From: Chloroflexota bacterium
Lineage (GTDB): Bacteria; Chloroflexota; Anaerolineae; Anaerolineales; UBA4823
Length of the DNA: 64,000 bases
Reading direction: 5' to 3'
Assembly: GCA_029265355.1 (NCBI GenBank)
Contig: JAJUJL010000001.1
Coordinates: 248,001 to 312,000 of the forward strand
Numbering within the stretch: the stretch's first letter is position 1; each line of letters starts with the position of its first letter. This document shows, piece by piece, positions 34,929-43,460 of this stretch. The position numbers and the translations under genes are program-made. The notes under the pieces were generated by a model that ran no database searches, had not been told where the DNA came from, and was given only the letters and a program-made list of their open reading frames with translations.

Positions 34929-36320
34929 ATGTATTCAGAGCAATTTTTTGTCGAGGGGCTGGGCTGCGCCTCCTACATCATCGGCTGCGAGGCGCACGGC
35001 GTGGCTGCGGTGGTTGACCCGGACCGCGACGTTCAAAAGTACCTGGACGCCGCCGCCCAACGCGGCCTACGCATCACCCACATCTTCGAGACCCACCTGC
35101 ATGCCGATCACGTTTCTGGCAACAGCGACCTGGCAAAACGCACAGGGGCGACCATCTTCATTCACGAAGACTCCGGCGCTGAGTTCCCCCACCAACCGCT
35201 CAAACACGGCGATGTGCTCTGGTTGGGGAATATTCGCCTGGAAATCCGCCACACACCAGGGCACACCCCGGAAAGCATCACCCTGCTGGTCAGCGACACC
35301 ACCCGCGCCGAAGAGCCCTGGCTGGCGCTCACCGGCGACACCCTCTTCGTCGGCGACATTGGGCGCCCCGACCTGGTTGGCGCTGACAGCGCCCGCCAAC
35401 TCGCCGGGGAAATGTACCACTCGCTCCACAAACAGCTCCTGCCGCTCAACGACAGCCTGCTGATCTTCCCCGGGCACGGCGCCGGCTCGCTGTGCGGCAA
35501 GTCCATCGGCGCAATGCGCAGCACCACGCTGGGCTACGAGCGCCGTCACAACCCGGCCCTCGCCGAGCGCTCGCCCGAGGAATTCGTGGCCTTCGCCACC
35601 GCCAACCTGCCCGAGCAGCCCGGCAACCACCGCCGCATCAAGAGCCTCAACCGGCGCGGCCCCACCTCATTGGGCGAGGTCAGGCCCCGCCCGCTCACCA
35701 TCCGCGAGTCCATCCCCCACTTCCAGCGCGGCGCTGCCCTGTTGGACACCCGCTCCAAGGAAGCCTACGTCGCCCTGCACGTCCCCGGATCGGTGCACCT
35801 GGAGGCTGACGAGCAGCTCAGCAACCGCGTCGGTTTCATCCTGCCGCCTGACCTGCCCGTGATCTTGATCGTCGAGAATGAAGACGCCTACCGCCGTGTG
35901 GTCTACAGCCTGGCGCGCGTCGGTTACGACAAAGTCACCGGCTATCTCTCCGAAGGGCTGGATGCCTGGCAGGCGATGGGCCTGCCGGTCGCCAGCGGCG
36001 ACATCCAGAACATCAGCCCGCTGGAATTGCACGACCTGCTGCTCAACGGCAACGGCAATCGCCCGGTCGTGGTAGATGTGCGTGAGCCCTGGGAGTATGC
36101 CCAGGGACACGTCCCTGGAGCGGTGCTCATGCCGCTCGGGCAGCTTGCCTCCCGCCTGAATGAATTGGACAGCGAACGCGCCGTGGCCCTGATCTGCGCC
36201 TCCGGCAACCGCAGCCAATCCGCCGCCGCGCTGCTGGGACAGAAGAACTTCAAGAAAATTTACAATGTCACGCACGGCACGATGGGCTGGATACAGCAAG
36301 GCCTGCCCATCGAGCGGTGA
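34929..36320 (+). CDS. Persulfide dioxygenase-like MBL protein fused to two rhodanese domains
   Basis: 463 residues. An ETHE1-like MBL domain (1-240) has THLHADH (H56, H58, D60, H61), which in persulfide dioxygenases binds one iron and oxidises glutathione persulfide to sulfite. A first rhodanese domain (about 255-355) lacks the catalytic Cys (ILIVENEDAYRR at that place). The second (about 365-463) has Cys423 in ICASGNRSQ. The start is ATG at 34929 after GGAG; the frame runs 69 bases further up without a good start. Fusion of sulfurtransferase and dioxygenase suggests direct handling of persulfide sulfur. Confidence 0.88.
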   Translation: MYSEQFFVEGLGCASYIIGCEAHGVAAVVDPDRDVQKYLDAAAQRGLRITHIFETHLHADHVSGNSDLAKRTGATIFIHEDSGAEFPHQPLKHGDVLWLGNIRLEIRHTPGHTPESITLLVSDTTRAEEPWLALTGDTLFVGDIGRPDLVGADSARQLAGEMYHSLHKQLLPLNDSLLIFPGHGAGSLCGKSIGAMRSTTLGYERRHNPALAERSPEEFVAFATANLPEQPGNHRRIKSLNRRGPTSLGEVRPRPLTIRESIPHFQRGAALLDTRSKEAYVALHVPGSVHLEADEQLSNRVGFILPPDLPVILIVENEDAYRRVVYSLARVGYDKVTGYLSEGLDAWQAMGLPVASGDIQNISPLELHDLLLNGNGNRPVVVDVREPWEYAQGHVPGAVLMPLGQLASRLNELDSERAVALICASGNRSQSAAALLGQKNFKKIYNVTHGTMGWIQQGLPIER

Positions 36321-36346
36321 GTCAAATCCATTCTCGAGGAACCACG

Positions 36347-36880
36347 ATGAGCAAGAAATCGCAGAAAACCAACCTGAAGAAAGCCGCCTCTAACCCGGCC
36401 TCCCAGCCTGCCTCCAGGTCCACCACCAGAGCAGGCATAAAGCCAGCGAGCAAGTCTGCCTCCAAGAACATCTACTGGATGCTGGGCGCCCTGGTGCTGA
36501 TCGCTGTGCTGATCACCGGCGGCGTGCTGCTATCCCCAAACACCAGCGGAGCAGCCACCGCCGCAATGCCCAAAGAGATCTCTGTGCAGGAAGCCTACGC
36601 CATGCGCCAGGACGGCGCTTTCATCCTGGACGTGCGCCAACCAGAGGAATGGGAAGAGTATCATATCCCCGGCTCCACCCTGATCCCGTTGGGTGAGCTG
36701 GAGACCCGCCTGGACGAAGTGCCCAAAGACAAAGAAATCGTCGTGGTGTGCCGCTCCGGCAACCGCAGCCAGCAAGGGCGCGACATCCTTGCCAGCGCCG
36801 GCTTCACCCAGGTGACCAGCATGGCCGGCGGCTTGAAAGACTGGCGCTCCAACGGTTACGAAACGGTCAGCGGCCCGTAG
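36347..36880 (+). CDS. Membrane-anchored rhodanese-like sulfurtransferase
   Basis: 177 residues. A Lys/Ser-rich cytosolic head (1-42) is followed by one TM helix (YWMLGALVLIAVLITGGVLL, residues about 44-63) and a single external rhodanese domain with LDVRQPEEWEEYHIPGS and catalytic Cys135 in VVVCRSGNRSQ. GAGGAACC precedes ATG at 36347; a GTG at 36317 overlaps the previous gene but has no ribosome binding site. It follows the persulfide dioxygenase gene by 26 bases and likely moves sulfane sulfur outside the membrane. Confidence 0.85.
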   Translation: MSKKSQKTNLKKAASNPASQPASRSTTRAGIKPASKSASKNIYWMLGALVLIAVLITGGVLLSPNTSGAATAAMPKEISVQEAYAMRQDGAFILDVRQPEEWEEYHIPGSTLIPLGELETRLDEVPKDKEIVVVCRSGNRSQQGRDILASAGFTQVTSMAGGLKDWRSNGYETVSGP

Positions 36881-36909
36881 CCTCTCAACTCGCCATCCCC
36901 ATGCCCATC

Positions 36910-36932
36910 CAGCGCCGGCTGAGCCGGCGCTG
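36910..36932. terminator. GC-rich hairpin between the rhodanese and SulP genes
   Basis: CAGCGCCGGC and GCCGGCGCTG around three bases, followed by AATTTT. It is a possible weak terminator or mRNA stabiliser; the T tract is short. Confidence 0.5.
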
Positions 36933-36979
36933 AATTTTGCACACAGCCACTTCACACACTGCCCAGGAACTAACCCAGC

Positions 36980-38758
36980 ATGAACCAGCGCCCGGCGTCC
37001 CAGCCCCTCCTCCAAACTGACCAGCCCGCAGGAGCAGCCGCCTCTGCCGTCCGTTGGCTGCCGGCCTGGCTGCGCTCCTACCGGCGCGCCGACCTGGGCA
37101 GCGATCTGCTGGCTGGCTTGATCGTCTCCTTGATGCTGGTGCCGCAGGCCATGGCCTACGCCCTTCTGGCGGGGCTGCCGCCGCAGGTTGGCCTGTACGC
37201 CAGCATCCTCCCGCCGATGCTGTACGGCATATTTGGCTCCAGCCGTGCGCTGGCGGTCGGCCCGGTGGCGCTCGTCTCGCTGCTGGTCGCCTCAGGCTTA
37301 CAAGACCTGGCGCCGGCAGGCTCAGGTGAATACCTGCTATTGGCGCTCACCCTGGCATTGCTGACCGGCCTGGTGCAAATCGTGATGGGCGCCGCCCGCC
37401 TGGGACGCCTGGTGAGCTTCATCAGCCATCCCGTGATCTCAGGCTTCACCAGCGCCGCAGCCCTGATCATCGCCTTCTCCCAGGCCTCTCACCTGCTGGG
37501 CGTCCGCCTCCCTTCCCAGGAGCGCCTGCCGGAGTTGCTCTCCGCCCTGTTCGTCCACTTTTCGCAAACCAACCTGGCCACCCTGGCGCTCAGCCTGGGC
37601 AGCCTGGCCGCATTGATTTTCTTCCGCAGCCGCCTGGAGGGCCTCTTGACGCGCCTGGGCGCGCCTGCTAACCTGGCGCTGTTCGTCAGCAAGAGTGGGC
37701 CGCTGCTGGTCGTGCTGGGCAGCGCCCTGCTGGTCTGGCTGCTGCGCCTGGATCAAAGCGCGGGTGTGCCGGTGGTTGGCGCGATACCCAGCGGGTTGCC
37801 TCGCCTGGCGCTGCCGTCTTTCGACCTGCACACCTGGCGTGAGCTGGCCGCCCCCGCGCTGACCATCTCGCTGGTTGGCTACCTGGAAAGCATCTCGGTG
37901 GCGCGCGCGCTGGCCAGCCGCCGCCGTCAGAAAATCAACCCCAACCAGGAGCTGGTCGCCCTGGGCATCGCCAACCTGGGGGCGGCTTTCACGGGCGGCT
38001 ACCCGGTGACGGGCGGCCTGTCGCGCTCCATGGTCAACTTCAGCGCCGGCGCAAAAAGCGGTCTGGCGTCCATCATCAGCGCCAGCCTGGTAGCGCTGGC
38101 GGCGCTCTTCCTGACCCCGCTGTTCGCCTTCTTGCCGCGCGCCGCTCTGGCAGCCATCATTATTGTGGCAGTCGCCAGCCTGCTGGATTTCAGCGCGCTG
38201 CCGCGCACCTGGCGCTACAACAAAGCCGACGCCATCTCACTGGCGGCGACCTTCCTTGTGGTGTTGGGATGGGGCGCCGAGAGCGGCATACTGGCGGGCG
38301 TGGCCATCTCGCTGGCGCTCTATCTTTGGCGCACCTCCCGCCCGCACATCGCCATCGTCGGGCGCGTGGGCGACAGCGAGCATTTCCGCAACATTCTGCG
38401 TCACAAGGTGCGCACCTGGCCCAATATCCTGGCCGTGCGCATCGACGAGAGCCTGTATTTCGCCAACTCTCAATACCTGGAATCAGCGCTGCTCAACGCC
38501 ATCGCCGAATACCCCAAGGTCGAGCATCTGCTGCTGATCTGCAGCGCAATCAACTTCATCGACGCCAGCGCACTCGAAACGCTCGAAAGCCTGGCGCATG
38601 AGCTGGCTTCGGCCGGCGTGGCGCTGCACCTGACGGAAGTCAAAGGGCCGGTCATGGACCGCCTGGAGCGCTCTGGTTTCATCGCCCGCCTGGGGTGCGA
38701 GCGCGTGCACCTCTCCACGCACATCGCCGTCAGCAAATTGGCCCACCCGTCGCAATAA
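36980..38758 (+). CDS. SulP-family anion transporter with STAS domain
   Basis: 592 residues. The N-terminal two thirds are hydrophobic helices, with the SulP signature region near residues 45-75 (LIVSLMLVPQAMAYALLAG, GLYASILPP). A cytosolic STAS domain occupies about 450-585 (VRIDESLYFANSQYLE, INFIDASALETLESL). SulP proteins carry sulfate, bicarbonate or related anions. Placement after two sulfur-oxidising genes suggests sulfate or sulfite movement, but bicarbonate cannot be excluded. Confidence 0.9.
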   Translation: MNQRPASQPLLQTDQPAGAAASAVRWLPAWLRSYRRADLGSDLLAGLIVSLMLVPQAMAYALLAGLPPQVGLYASILPPMLYGIFGSSRALAVGPVALVSLLVASGLQDLAPAGSGEYLLLALTLALLTGLVQIVMGAARLGRLVSFISHPVISGFTSAAALIIAFSQASHLLGVRLPSQERLPELLSALFVHFSQTNLATLALSLGSLAALIFFRSRLEGLLTRLGAPANLALFVSKSGPLLVVLGSALLVWLLRLDQSAGVPVVGAIPSGLPRLALPSFDLHTWRELAAPALTISLVGYLESISVARALASRRRQKINPNQELVALGIANLGAAFTGGYPVTGGLSRSMVNFSAGAKSGLASIISASLVALAALFLTPLFAFLPRAALAAIIIVAVASLLDFSALPRTWRYNKADAISLAATFLVVLGWGAESGILAGVAISLALYLWRTSRPHIAIVGRVGDSEHFRNILRHKVRTWPNILAVRIDESLYFANSQYLESALLNAIAEYPKVEHLLLICSAINFIDASALETLESLAHELASAGVALHLTEVKGPVMDRLERSGFIARLGCERVHLSTHIAVSKLAHPSQ

Positions 38759-38799
38759 TCCGTTTCCTCTACTGAGCTGCGAGCGGGGGTTCTCCGAAC

Positions 38800-38873
38800 T
38801 GCGCAGCGAAGCAGTCTCTCGCGAAGCAGGAGATTGCTTCACCCGGCAAAATACGCCAGGTTCGCAATGACAC
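38800..38873. repeat. Dispersed GAGATTGC-type repeat copy
   Basis: It has GCGAAGCAGTCTC, GGAGATTGCTTC and TCGCAATGACA, the same building blocks as the repeats at 11958-12152 and 41464-41550. Confidence 0.65.
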
Positions 38874-38951
38874 GCCGCCAAAAAGAACTTCTTGTCCCGG
38901 GATATTCGTAAAGCCCTATCCTCCCCACCTGCCTGAGCTTCGGACAAATGA

Positions 38952-39070
38952 TCGGACAACATCCATTTCACCGGTCAGGGTGAGCCCCGCAGGGGCGTGG
39001 CAATCTCCTGCATGAGCGCGGAGATCGCTTCGCTGTCGCTGGCGATGACTGCCTGATCCCGGTTGTCCGA
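38952..39070. repeat. 119-bp element bounded by 9-bp inverted repeats
   Basis: TCGGACAAC at 38952-38960 and GTTGTCCGA at 39062-39070 bound a segment holding CAATCTCCTGCATGAGCGC and GAGATCGCTTCG, an inverted version of the dispersed repeat. A partial second TCGGACAA lies at 38940-38947. It may be a small non-autonomous mobile or REP-like element; no target duplication is evident. Confidence 0.45.
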
Positions 39071-39208
39071 ACTCTTGCCTTAACTTGAGCCCTGCCTCTT
39101 GACATTCCCCGCTAAAAGAGCGATAATAGAACAGGCGTTCTAATCTGTACCTGCTCCCTCACGACGGGGGAGCCAACCAGGCTCCATTGGACGGAGAACA
39201 TACCCGGC

Positions 39209-40633
39209 GTGCCCGCACTGATTGCCAAACATCCACGGCTGTTTCGCTTATTTCTCTTCCTGGCGCTCGTGGCGCTCTGCCAGCCGCCCGCCTTTGCCCG
39301 CGCCCAGTCCCGGCCGGAGGCTGAAGTCCCCGCCGGTTTCCGCATGGTGGATTCCGCCGCCGGCGTCGAGCTGTACCGCAAGGATTACCCAGCCGGCAGC
39401 CCGGATTTCGTTCAGGTGCTCGATCTCAGTCTCGGCGCTGAACTGCGCCTGGTTTCCGGTAAGATCACCGAACAGCGCAGCGGCAAGGGCGCTTACCAGG
39501 GCAACGACGCCCGCTTCCGATCCAAAACCGTGCAGGCCCACTACGAGAGCGTGCAGAGCCAGGAGCCGCGCCTGTTCTGCGCCGCCAACGGCAGCTTCTT
39601 CTACATGCCCGAGTACCCCACCCGCCTGCCCTTTCCGCTCAAGATCGACGGTCAAATGCTCACCGATGGCTACGCCGCTACCCAGTTCGCCGACAAAAAG
39701 CTCATCCTGGAACTGTGGCCAGGGCGCGCCAACATCCAGCCGCTCAGCGGCGAAACGCTCTACCAGTCCAGCGCCCCCAACATCCTCGGCGGGCTTTCCG
39801 AAGAGGCCAATAAGCGCGCCACCCATTACACCGGGCGCACCTTTGTCGGCGTGATGGACCGCAACAGCGACAGCGCTTACGAGACGCTGCTGGTCTTCTC
39901 CTCCCGCACCGCCACCCAGGCGCACGCCGCTGAAACGCTGCGCAGTTTCGGCGCGCAGAAGGTGATGATGTTGGACGGCGGCGGCTCGACGCAGTTGACC
40001 TGCCGCGGCAAGCCGCTGATCGCCTCCGAGCGCCTCGTGCCGCAGGCGATGGCCATCCTTTCGGGCGACGCCACCAGCCAGGCGGCTGCCCAGGCGCAGC
40101 AGGGACTGACTCTGGAAAGCCTGCCGGCTTCCAACCTGATCCATGCCGCGCCCGAAACAGCCGGCGCAGCCTTCGCCAACCCTACCAGCGCCACACCCAC
40201 CGCCGCCAGCGCGCCCACCAGCGTGCCTTTCAACCCCGCCGACGACCGGCCAGCGGTCATCCTCCCAGGGACGACGGAGATGCAACCCGGTTCCGCCGAC
40301 TCTCCACCCACCCTGGAAAGCCAGGCGCCGCCTGCATCCGCTGAATCCTCAACGCGACCAGGATCCAACACAGCGGAATCCCAGCGCCAGCCCCCGGCAG
40401 ACAGCTTGCTCGCCGATTACCTGCCGCGACCCGCAACGACATCCGCTGAACTCGCCTCCGCCTCACCCGCTGCCGACTCGCAACCCGCTGCCCAGGCCGC
40501 TGCAGTGCTCGCCCCAGGCGAACCGATCTACGACGCTTCCGATATTCTCAGCATACCCATGTTCATGTTGCCGGTGATGGTGGTCATCGTCGCCGTGATC
40601 ATCCGCCGCCAGCGCCTGCGCTTCGGTTCGTAG
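39209..40633 (+). CDS. Secreted phosphodiester glycosidase-domain (NAGPA-like) protein, C-terminally anchored
   Basis: 474 residues from a GTG at 39209. The signal peptide spans about 1-31 (LFLFLALVALCQPPAFA). Residues about 55-300 match the phosphodiester glycosidase fold (FRSKTVQAHYES, RLFCAANGSFFY, HYTGRTFVGVMD, MMLDGGGSTQLT). A Pro/Ala/Ser linker (about 300-440) ends in one TM helix (FMLPVMVVIVAVI) and a basic tail, so the enzyme is held on the outer face. Relatives remove GlcNAc from phosphodiesters or act in spore and exopolysaccharide metabolism. The next gene is a cell-wall peptidase. Confidence 0.82.
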   Translation: MPALIAKHPRLFRLFLFLALVALCQPPAFARAQSRPEAEVPAGFRMVDSAAGVELYRKDYPAGSPDFVQVLDLSLGAELRLVSGKITEQRSGKGAYQGNDARFRSKTVQAHYESVQSQEPRLFCAANGSFFYMPEYPTRLPFPLKIDGQMLTDGYAATQFADKKLILELWPGRANIQPLSGETLYQSSAPNILGGLSEEANKRATHYTGRTFVGVMDRNSDSAYETLLVFSSRTATQAHAAETLRSFGAQKVMMLDGGGSTQLTCRGKPLIASERLVPQAMAILSGDATSQAAAQAQQGLTLESLPASNLIHAAPETAGAAFANPTSATPTAASAPTSVPFNPADDRPAVILPGTTEMQPGSADSPPTLESQAPPASAESSTRPGSNTAESQRQPPADSLLADYLPRPATTSAELASASPAADSQPAAQAAAVLAPGEPIYDASDILSIPMFMLPVMVVIVAVIIRRQRLRFGS

Positions 40634-40695
40634 CTGCGCGGCGGCGCCTTCTGCCCTGCCCCGAGCCGATCCTTCTGCGACCCTGATCAGAACAA

Positions 40696-41397
40696 ATGTT
40701 CAGAGAAATCGAGTACCCCGAAGAGACACAGCTTCCTGCCCTGCACATCGATGGCCTGGCGCTGGTTGGCATCGCCCTGGCGCTCTACATGGCCTTTTAC
40801 ACCCTCAGCCAGGTCTTCTCTCATCCCCAGGCTGGCCCAACAGCCGCCCTGCAGAGCGCCCCCCGCGAGCTGGCTCTGCCCGCCCCAGGCAACCCCGAAC
40901 TGGCTCAGAGCTCCGCCACCCCCTTAGAAGAAGGCGCGCTCTACGCCGCCGCCGTTTGGGACGCGCCGCCCAGCGCCACGGGCGACCCATACACCTTCCT
41001 GGCGCCCTACTCCGACTACACGCTGACCCAGGGACCTCACGGCCAATCCTACGGGCACCTGGCAATCGACCTGGCCGCCGGGCGCGGCGCAACCATCTAT
41101 TCCCCGATCAATGGCGAAGTGGTCGAAGTCGGCGTGGACCAGTACGGCAACACCCGCCTGGTGATCGAAAACGAGGTCTACCAGGTGCTGCTGCTGCACG
41201 GCGATTACACCGTCCGCCCGGGCGACCTGCTGCGCGCCGGCGACTTGGTGGGCAGCGAGTCCAACCACGGCTACACCATGGACATGGCCGGACGCCTGTG
41301 CCGCGGCGCCCCAGCCTGCGGCAACCACACCCACCTGAACGTCTTCGACAAGACCCGCGGCGAAAATATCAACCCGCTCACCCTGATCGGCGATTAA
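40696..41397 (+). CDS. M23-family metallopeptidase, membrane-anchored
   Basis: 233 residues. One TM helix near 19-37 (LALVGIALALYMAFYTLSQVF) anchors an external domain. The M23 core shows the zinc ligands HLAID (HxxxD) near residue 117, then VLLLHGDY and HTHLNVF. M23 enzymes cut peptidoglycan cross-bridges or act as inactive wall-binding adaptors; here all three motifs are present. It follows the glycosidase gene by 62 bases, so a shared envelope function is likely. Confidence 0.87.
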   Translation: MFREIEYPEETQLPALHIDGLALVGIALALYMAFYTLSQVFSHPQAGPTAALQSAPRELALPAPGNPELAQSSATPLEEGALYAAAVWDAPPSATGDPYTFLAPYSDYTLTQGPHGQSYGHLAIDLAAGRGATIYSPINGEVVEVGVDQYGNTRLVIENEVYQVLLLHGDYTVRPGDLLRAGDLVGSESNHGYTMDMAGRLCRGAPACGNHTHLNVFDKTRGENINPLTLIGD

Positions 41398-41414
41398 CCC
41401 CCAAATAACCCATC

Positions 41415-41624
41415 GATCAGCACGAAGCGCACAAAGGTTTGCACAAAGCTCACCAAGGTTCTTAAGCTGCTCGCAAGATGTGGGCCACGTAAAATGACCT
41501 TGCAGGAGATTGCCACGACCAGCACAGTACGCTGGTCTCGGAATGACAGCAAAGATCAAAATTCGATCAAGCCAACTTTGTGTTTTGCGCGCTTCCTTGG
41601 TGATCTTTGTGTTTTTGTTTTTGG
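41415..41624. repeat. CACAAAG-type repeat tracts flanking a dispersed repeat copy
   Basis: GCACAAAGG, GCACAAAGC and CACCAAGG follow each other at 41430-41460, and on the other side CTTCCTTGGTGATCTTTGTG lies at 41591-41610. They resemble degenerate CACAAAG repeats also seen at 46970-47090. The GAGATTGC repeat lies between them. Confidence 0.5.
41464..41550. repeat. Dispersed GAGATTGC-type repeat copy
   Basis: It is closely related to 12049-12152 over AAGCTGCTCGCA, ATGTGGGCCACG, GGAGATTGCCACGACCAGCA and an end in GAATGACAGC, 29 kb away. Confidence 0.75.
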
Positions 41625-41634
41625 TTAAATAAAA

Positions 41635-41661
41635 AGCCCCCTTCTCTCTGAGTAGGGGGCT
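41635..41661 (-). terminator. Intrinsic terminator of the LysM/SH3 gene
   Basis: AGCCCCC and GGGGGCT enclose 13 bases. The A-rich run to the left gives a U tract on the minus strand. Confidence 0.8.
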
Positions 41662-41680
41662 GTGGGCGATGCTCGATCGC

Positions 41681-42541
41681 TCATTTGGTCGAGGTGTTGT
41701 AGAACCAGTTGTAGGCGTAGTAACCGCTGGCGCTCTCCAGCCGGATGGCGATCCTGCCGCGCTCGGTCAGCGATGCCGGGATGGTGAACTTGAAGGTCAG
41801 CTCGCCGCCCTTGCCGGAATTGACCGTGGTCACGTACACACCGCCGATGCCCAGCGTCCCGTAGCGTCCCATGCGCACCACGAAATCGGTGTTCTTGGGG
41901 AAGTTCGCCGTGCGGATCGTGACCGAGGTATCCTCCACCACCGAGACGATCGAGAAGGTGGGGATGAGCTCCTCATCCTTGTCGCCCTCGTCGCCGAGCA
42001 CGATCACATCCACGTACTTCGGGTTCGCCGTCACCCAGCACTCGCCAGAGATGGTGCTCGGGCAAACGATCTGGTACCAGTTGCCGTCAGCGCTTTTGCC
42101 CAGGATCAACGCCGTTTGCCAGGAGCGCAGGATACCGAGAACCTTGTAGCTCATGCCCGGCCCCTTGCGGATGTTGACGTCGATCTTCTTGACCTGCACG
42201 TACATGGCGCCTTCGGTGCTCTCGCCGGGGATGCACAGCACCTGCCCGGTGTAGATGCGATTGGCGTCCTTGAGCTTGTTGGCTGCGGCGATCTCTTTCC
42301 AGGAAACGCCGTACTTCAAGCCGATGCGGTAGAGCGTCTCGCCGCGCGCCACGGTGTGGTAGGTGCTGCACAGCACGGCCGCCTCGGTTCCGCCGCCGCC
42401 CTCGGTGGCCTCCTCGGCGCGAGCCGGGTTGACCGCCATCGCCAGCAGGCTCGCCAGCAACGAAAGCGCAAACAACAACCGAACTAACTTTGCACTGAGT
42501 GCAGATTTGGATAAGGATAAAGTCGATACTGTGGTGTTCAT
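41681..42541 (-). CDS. Secreted LysM and SH3-like domain protein
   Basis: 286 residues. AGGAGG lies seven bases ahead of ATG at 42541; a longer frame upstream has no such site. A signal peptide (about 1-42, FALSLLASLLAMAVNPARA) precedes a LysM domain (about 57-102, HTVARGETLYRIGLKYGVSW), which binds glycans such as peptidoglycan. A bacterial SH3-like domain follows (about 110-180, VNIRKGPGMSYKVLG), then a C-terminal beta-sandwich of unknown type. It probably acts in the cell wall. A separate terminator isolates it from the upstream small membrane protein. Confidence 0.85.
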   Translation of the reverse strand: MNTTVSTLSLSKSALSAKLVRLLFALSLLASLLAMAVNPARAEEATEGGGGTEAAVLCSTYHTVARGETLYRIGLKYGVSWKEIAAANKLKDANRIYTGQVLCIPGESTEGAMYVQVKKIDVNIRKGPGMSYKVLGILRSWQTALILGKSADGNWYQIVCPSTISGECWVTANPKYVDVIVLGDEGDKDEELIPTFSIVSVVEDTSVTIRTANFPKNTDFVVRMGRYGTLGIGGVYVTTVNSGKGGELTFKFTIPASLTERGRIAIRLESASGYYAYNWFYNTSTK

Positions 42542-42636
42542 CTTGTGCCTCCTGAGATTTCCTTTCAAGGATAGAGACGAAGGCTCAAGAAATTTAGTTC
42601 CCGGATTCTCGAAAATTCGTGGCCAAGTAAACAAAA

Positions 42637-42660
42637 AGGCCGCCCTGATCAGGGCGGCCT
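42637..42660 (-). terminator. Intrinsic terminator of the 79-residue membrane protein gene
   Basis: AGGCCGCCCTGA is followed at once by its inverted copy, a 24-base perfect palindrome. AAAAA on the left becomes a U tract on the minus strand. Confidence 0.88.
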
Positions 42661-42684
42661 CGAAAATGGCTTATCGTTACGGGC

Positions 42685-42924
42685 TTAGCGCAGCACTTCT
42701 GCGACGCGCGCCACCACCACCATGACGAAGGCGATCATCAGCGGCACGATGCCGATATTGAGCGCCTTGCTCAGCGACTCGAAACGCGTACCGGCAGCGG
42801 CGCTGGACAGTTCCTTCTGCACCAGGAGCACCAACAGCACCAGGATGCCAATCAACGCCACAGACCCGGCTAACGCGGCGGTGGTCACAGTCGAGACGGT
42901 CGAAGTGGTCACAGTTGAGATCAT
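42685..42924 (-). CDS. Small two-TM membrane protein, unknown function
   Basis: 79 residues. A Thr/Ser/Val-rich head (1-15, STVTTSTVSTVTT) precedes TM1 (about 18-36, AGSVALIGILVLLVLLV), a short polar loop with KELSS and FESLSKAL, and TM2 (about 57-74, GIVPLMIAFVMVVVARV). No known family is recognised. Expression signals are exceptionally good: a perfect TTGACA/TATAAT promoter, GGAGGGG five bases before the ATG, and a strong terminator. This suggests an abundant single-gene product. Confidence 0.8.
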   Translation of the reverse strand: MISTVTTSTVSTVTTAALAGSVALIGILVLLVLLVQKELSSAAAGTRFESLSKALNIGIVPLMIAFVMVVVARVAEVLR

Positions 42925-42954
42925 AGAAGCCCCTCCATGGACAAACTAACCTTT

Positions 42955-42982
42955 ATTATACCGACAAACCATAAAATGTCAA
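42955..42982 (-). promoter_or_regulatory. Consensus sigma-70 promoter of the small membrane protein gene
   Basis: On the minus strand: TTGACA (42982-42977), 16-base spacer, TATAAT (42960-42955). An AT-rich stretch upstream (42990-43060) could act as an UP element. Confidence 0.88.
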
Positions 42983-43204
42983 TAGCAAAACAATCTTTAC
43001 GCATTAGCAATCAATTTTGTTAGGATGATTTAGCAATAAAAATAATTCTTGTACGGGCAGGCGCATACGTAGAATATAACGGGCGTGGCGCGGCTGTGTT
43101 ACACCCCAAAAACGCCGCACCGATGCCCTCACCCTGAGCGAGGAGGCGAAAAGCTGGCGAGAGAGCCAGGCCTCGCTCCGCTCAGCAATGCCGCGGCTGA
43201 ACCT

Positions 43205-43460
43205 TCACGGCGTGGGCGAAGGGCGCACCGCCGGTTCGGTCGGTGTGGGCGAGGGGCGCACCACCGGCTCGGTGGGCGTGGGCGGCGGCGCGGTGGGCGT
43301 GGGAGGTGGAGGCTGCGTGGCGGTCGGCGGCAGGGTCGGCGGCGGCAGCGTCACGCGCACCACCGGCTCGGTGGGTGTGGGCGGCGGCGCGGTGGGCGTG
43401 GGAGATGGCAGCGGCGTGGCGGTCGGCTTGGGCGGCAGCGTCGGGCGCGGCGTCGCCGTC
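43205..43460. repeat. GC-rich imperfect repeats encoding the Pro/Thr tail
   Basis: GGGCGTGGGCGGCGGCGCGG-like units and GCACCACCGGCTCGGT units recur at least three times. They encode PTPTAPPPTPTEPVVR on the minus strand. Length variation between strains is likely. Confidence 0.7.

Larger units (their letters stand above)
38759..39208. other. Gene-free region with repeats upstream of the phosphodiester glycosidase gene
   Basis: 450 bp without a credible gene. It contains one GAGATTGC-type dispersed repeat (38800-38873), a compact element bounded by inverted repeats (38952-39070) and, just before the next gene, a short unremarkable stretch. Confidence 0.7.

Noticed and set aside
42542-42634. 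31-codon N-terminal extension of the LysM/SH3 protein
   Set aside because: It runs through a leader region; AGGAGG sits at the right distance for the ATG at 42541, where a proper signal peptide begins.
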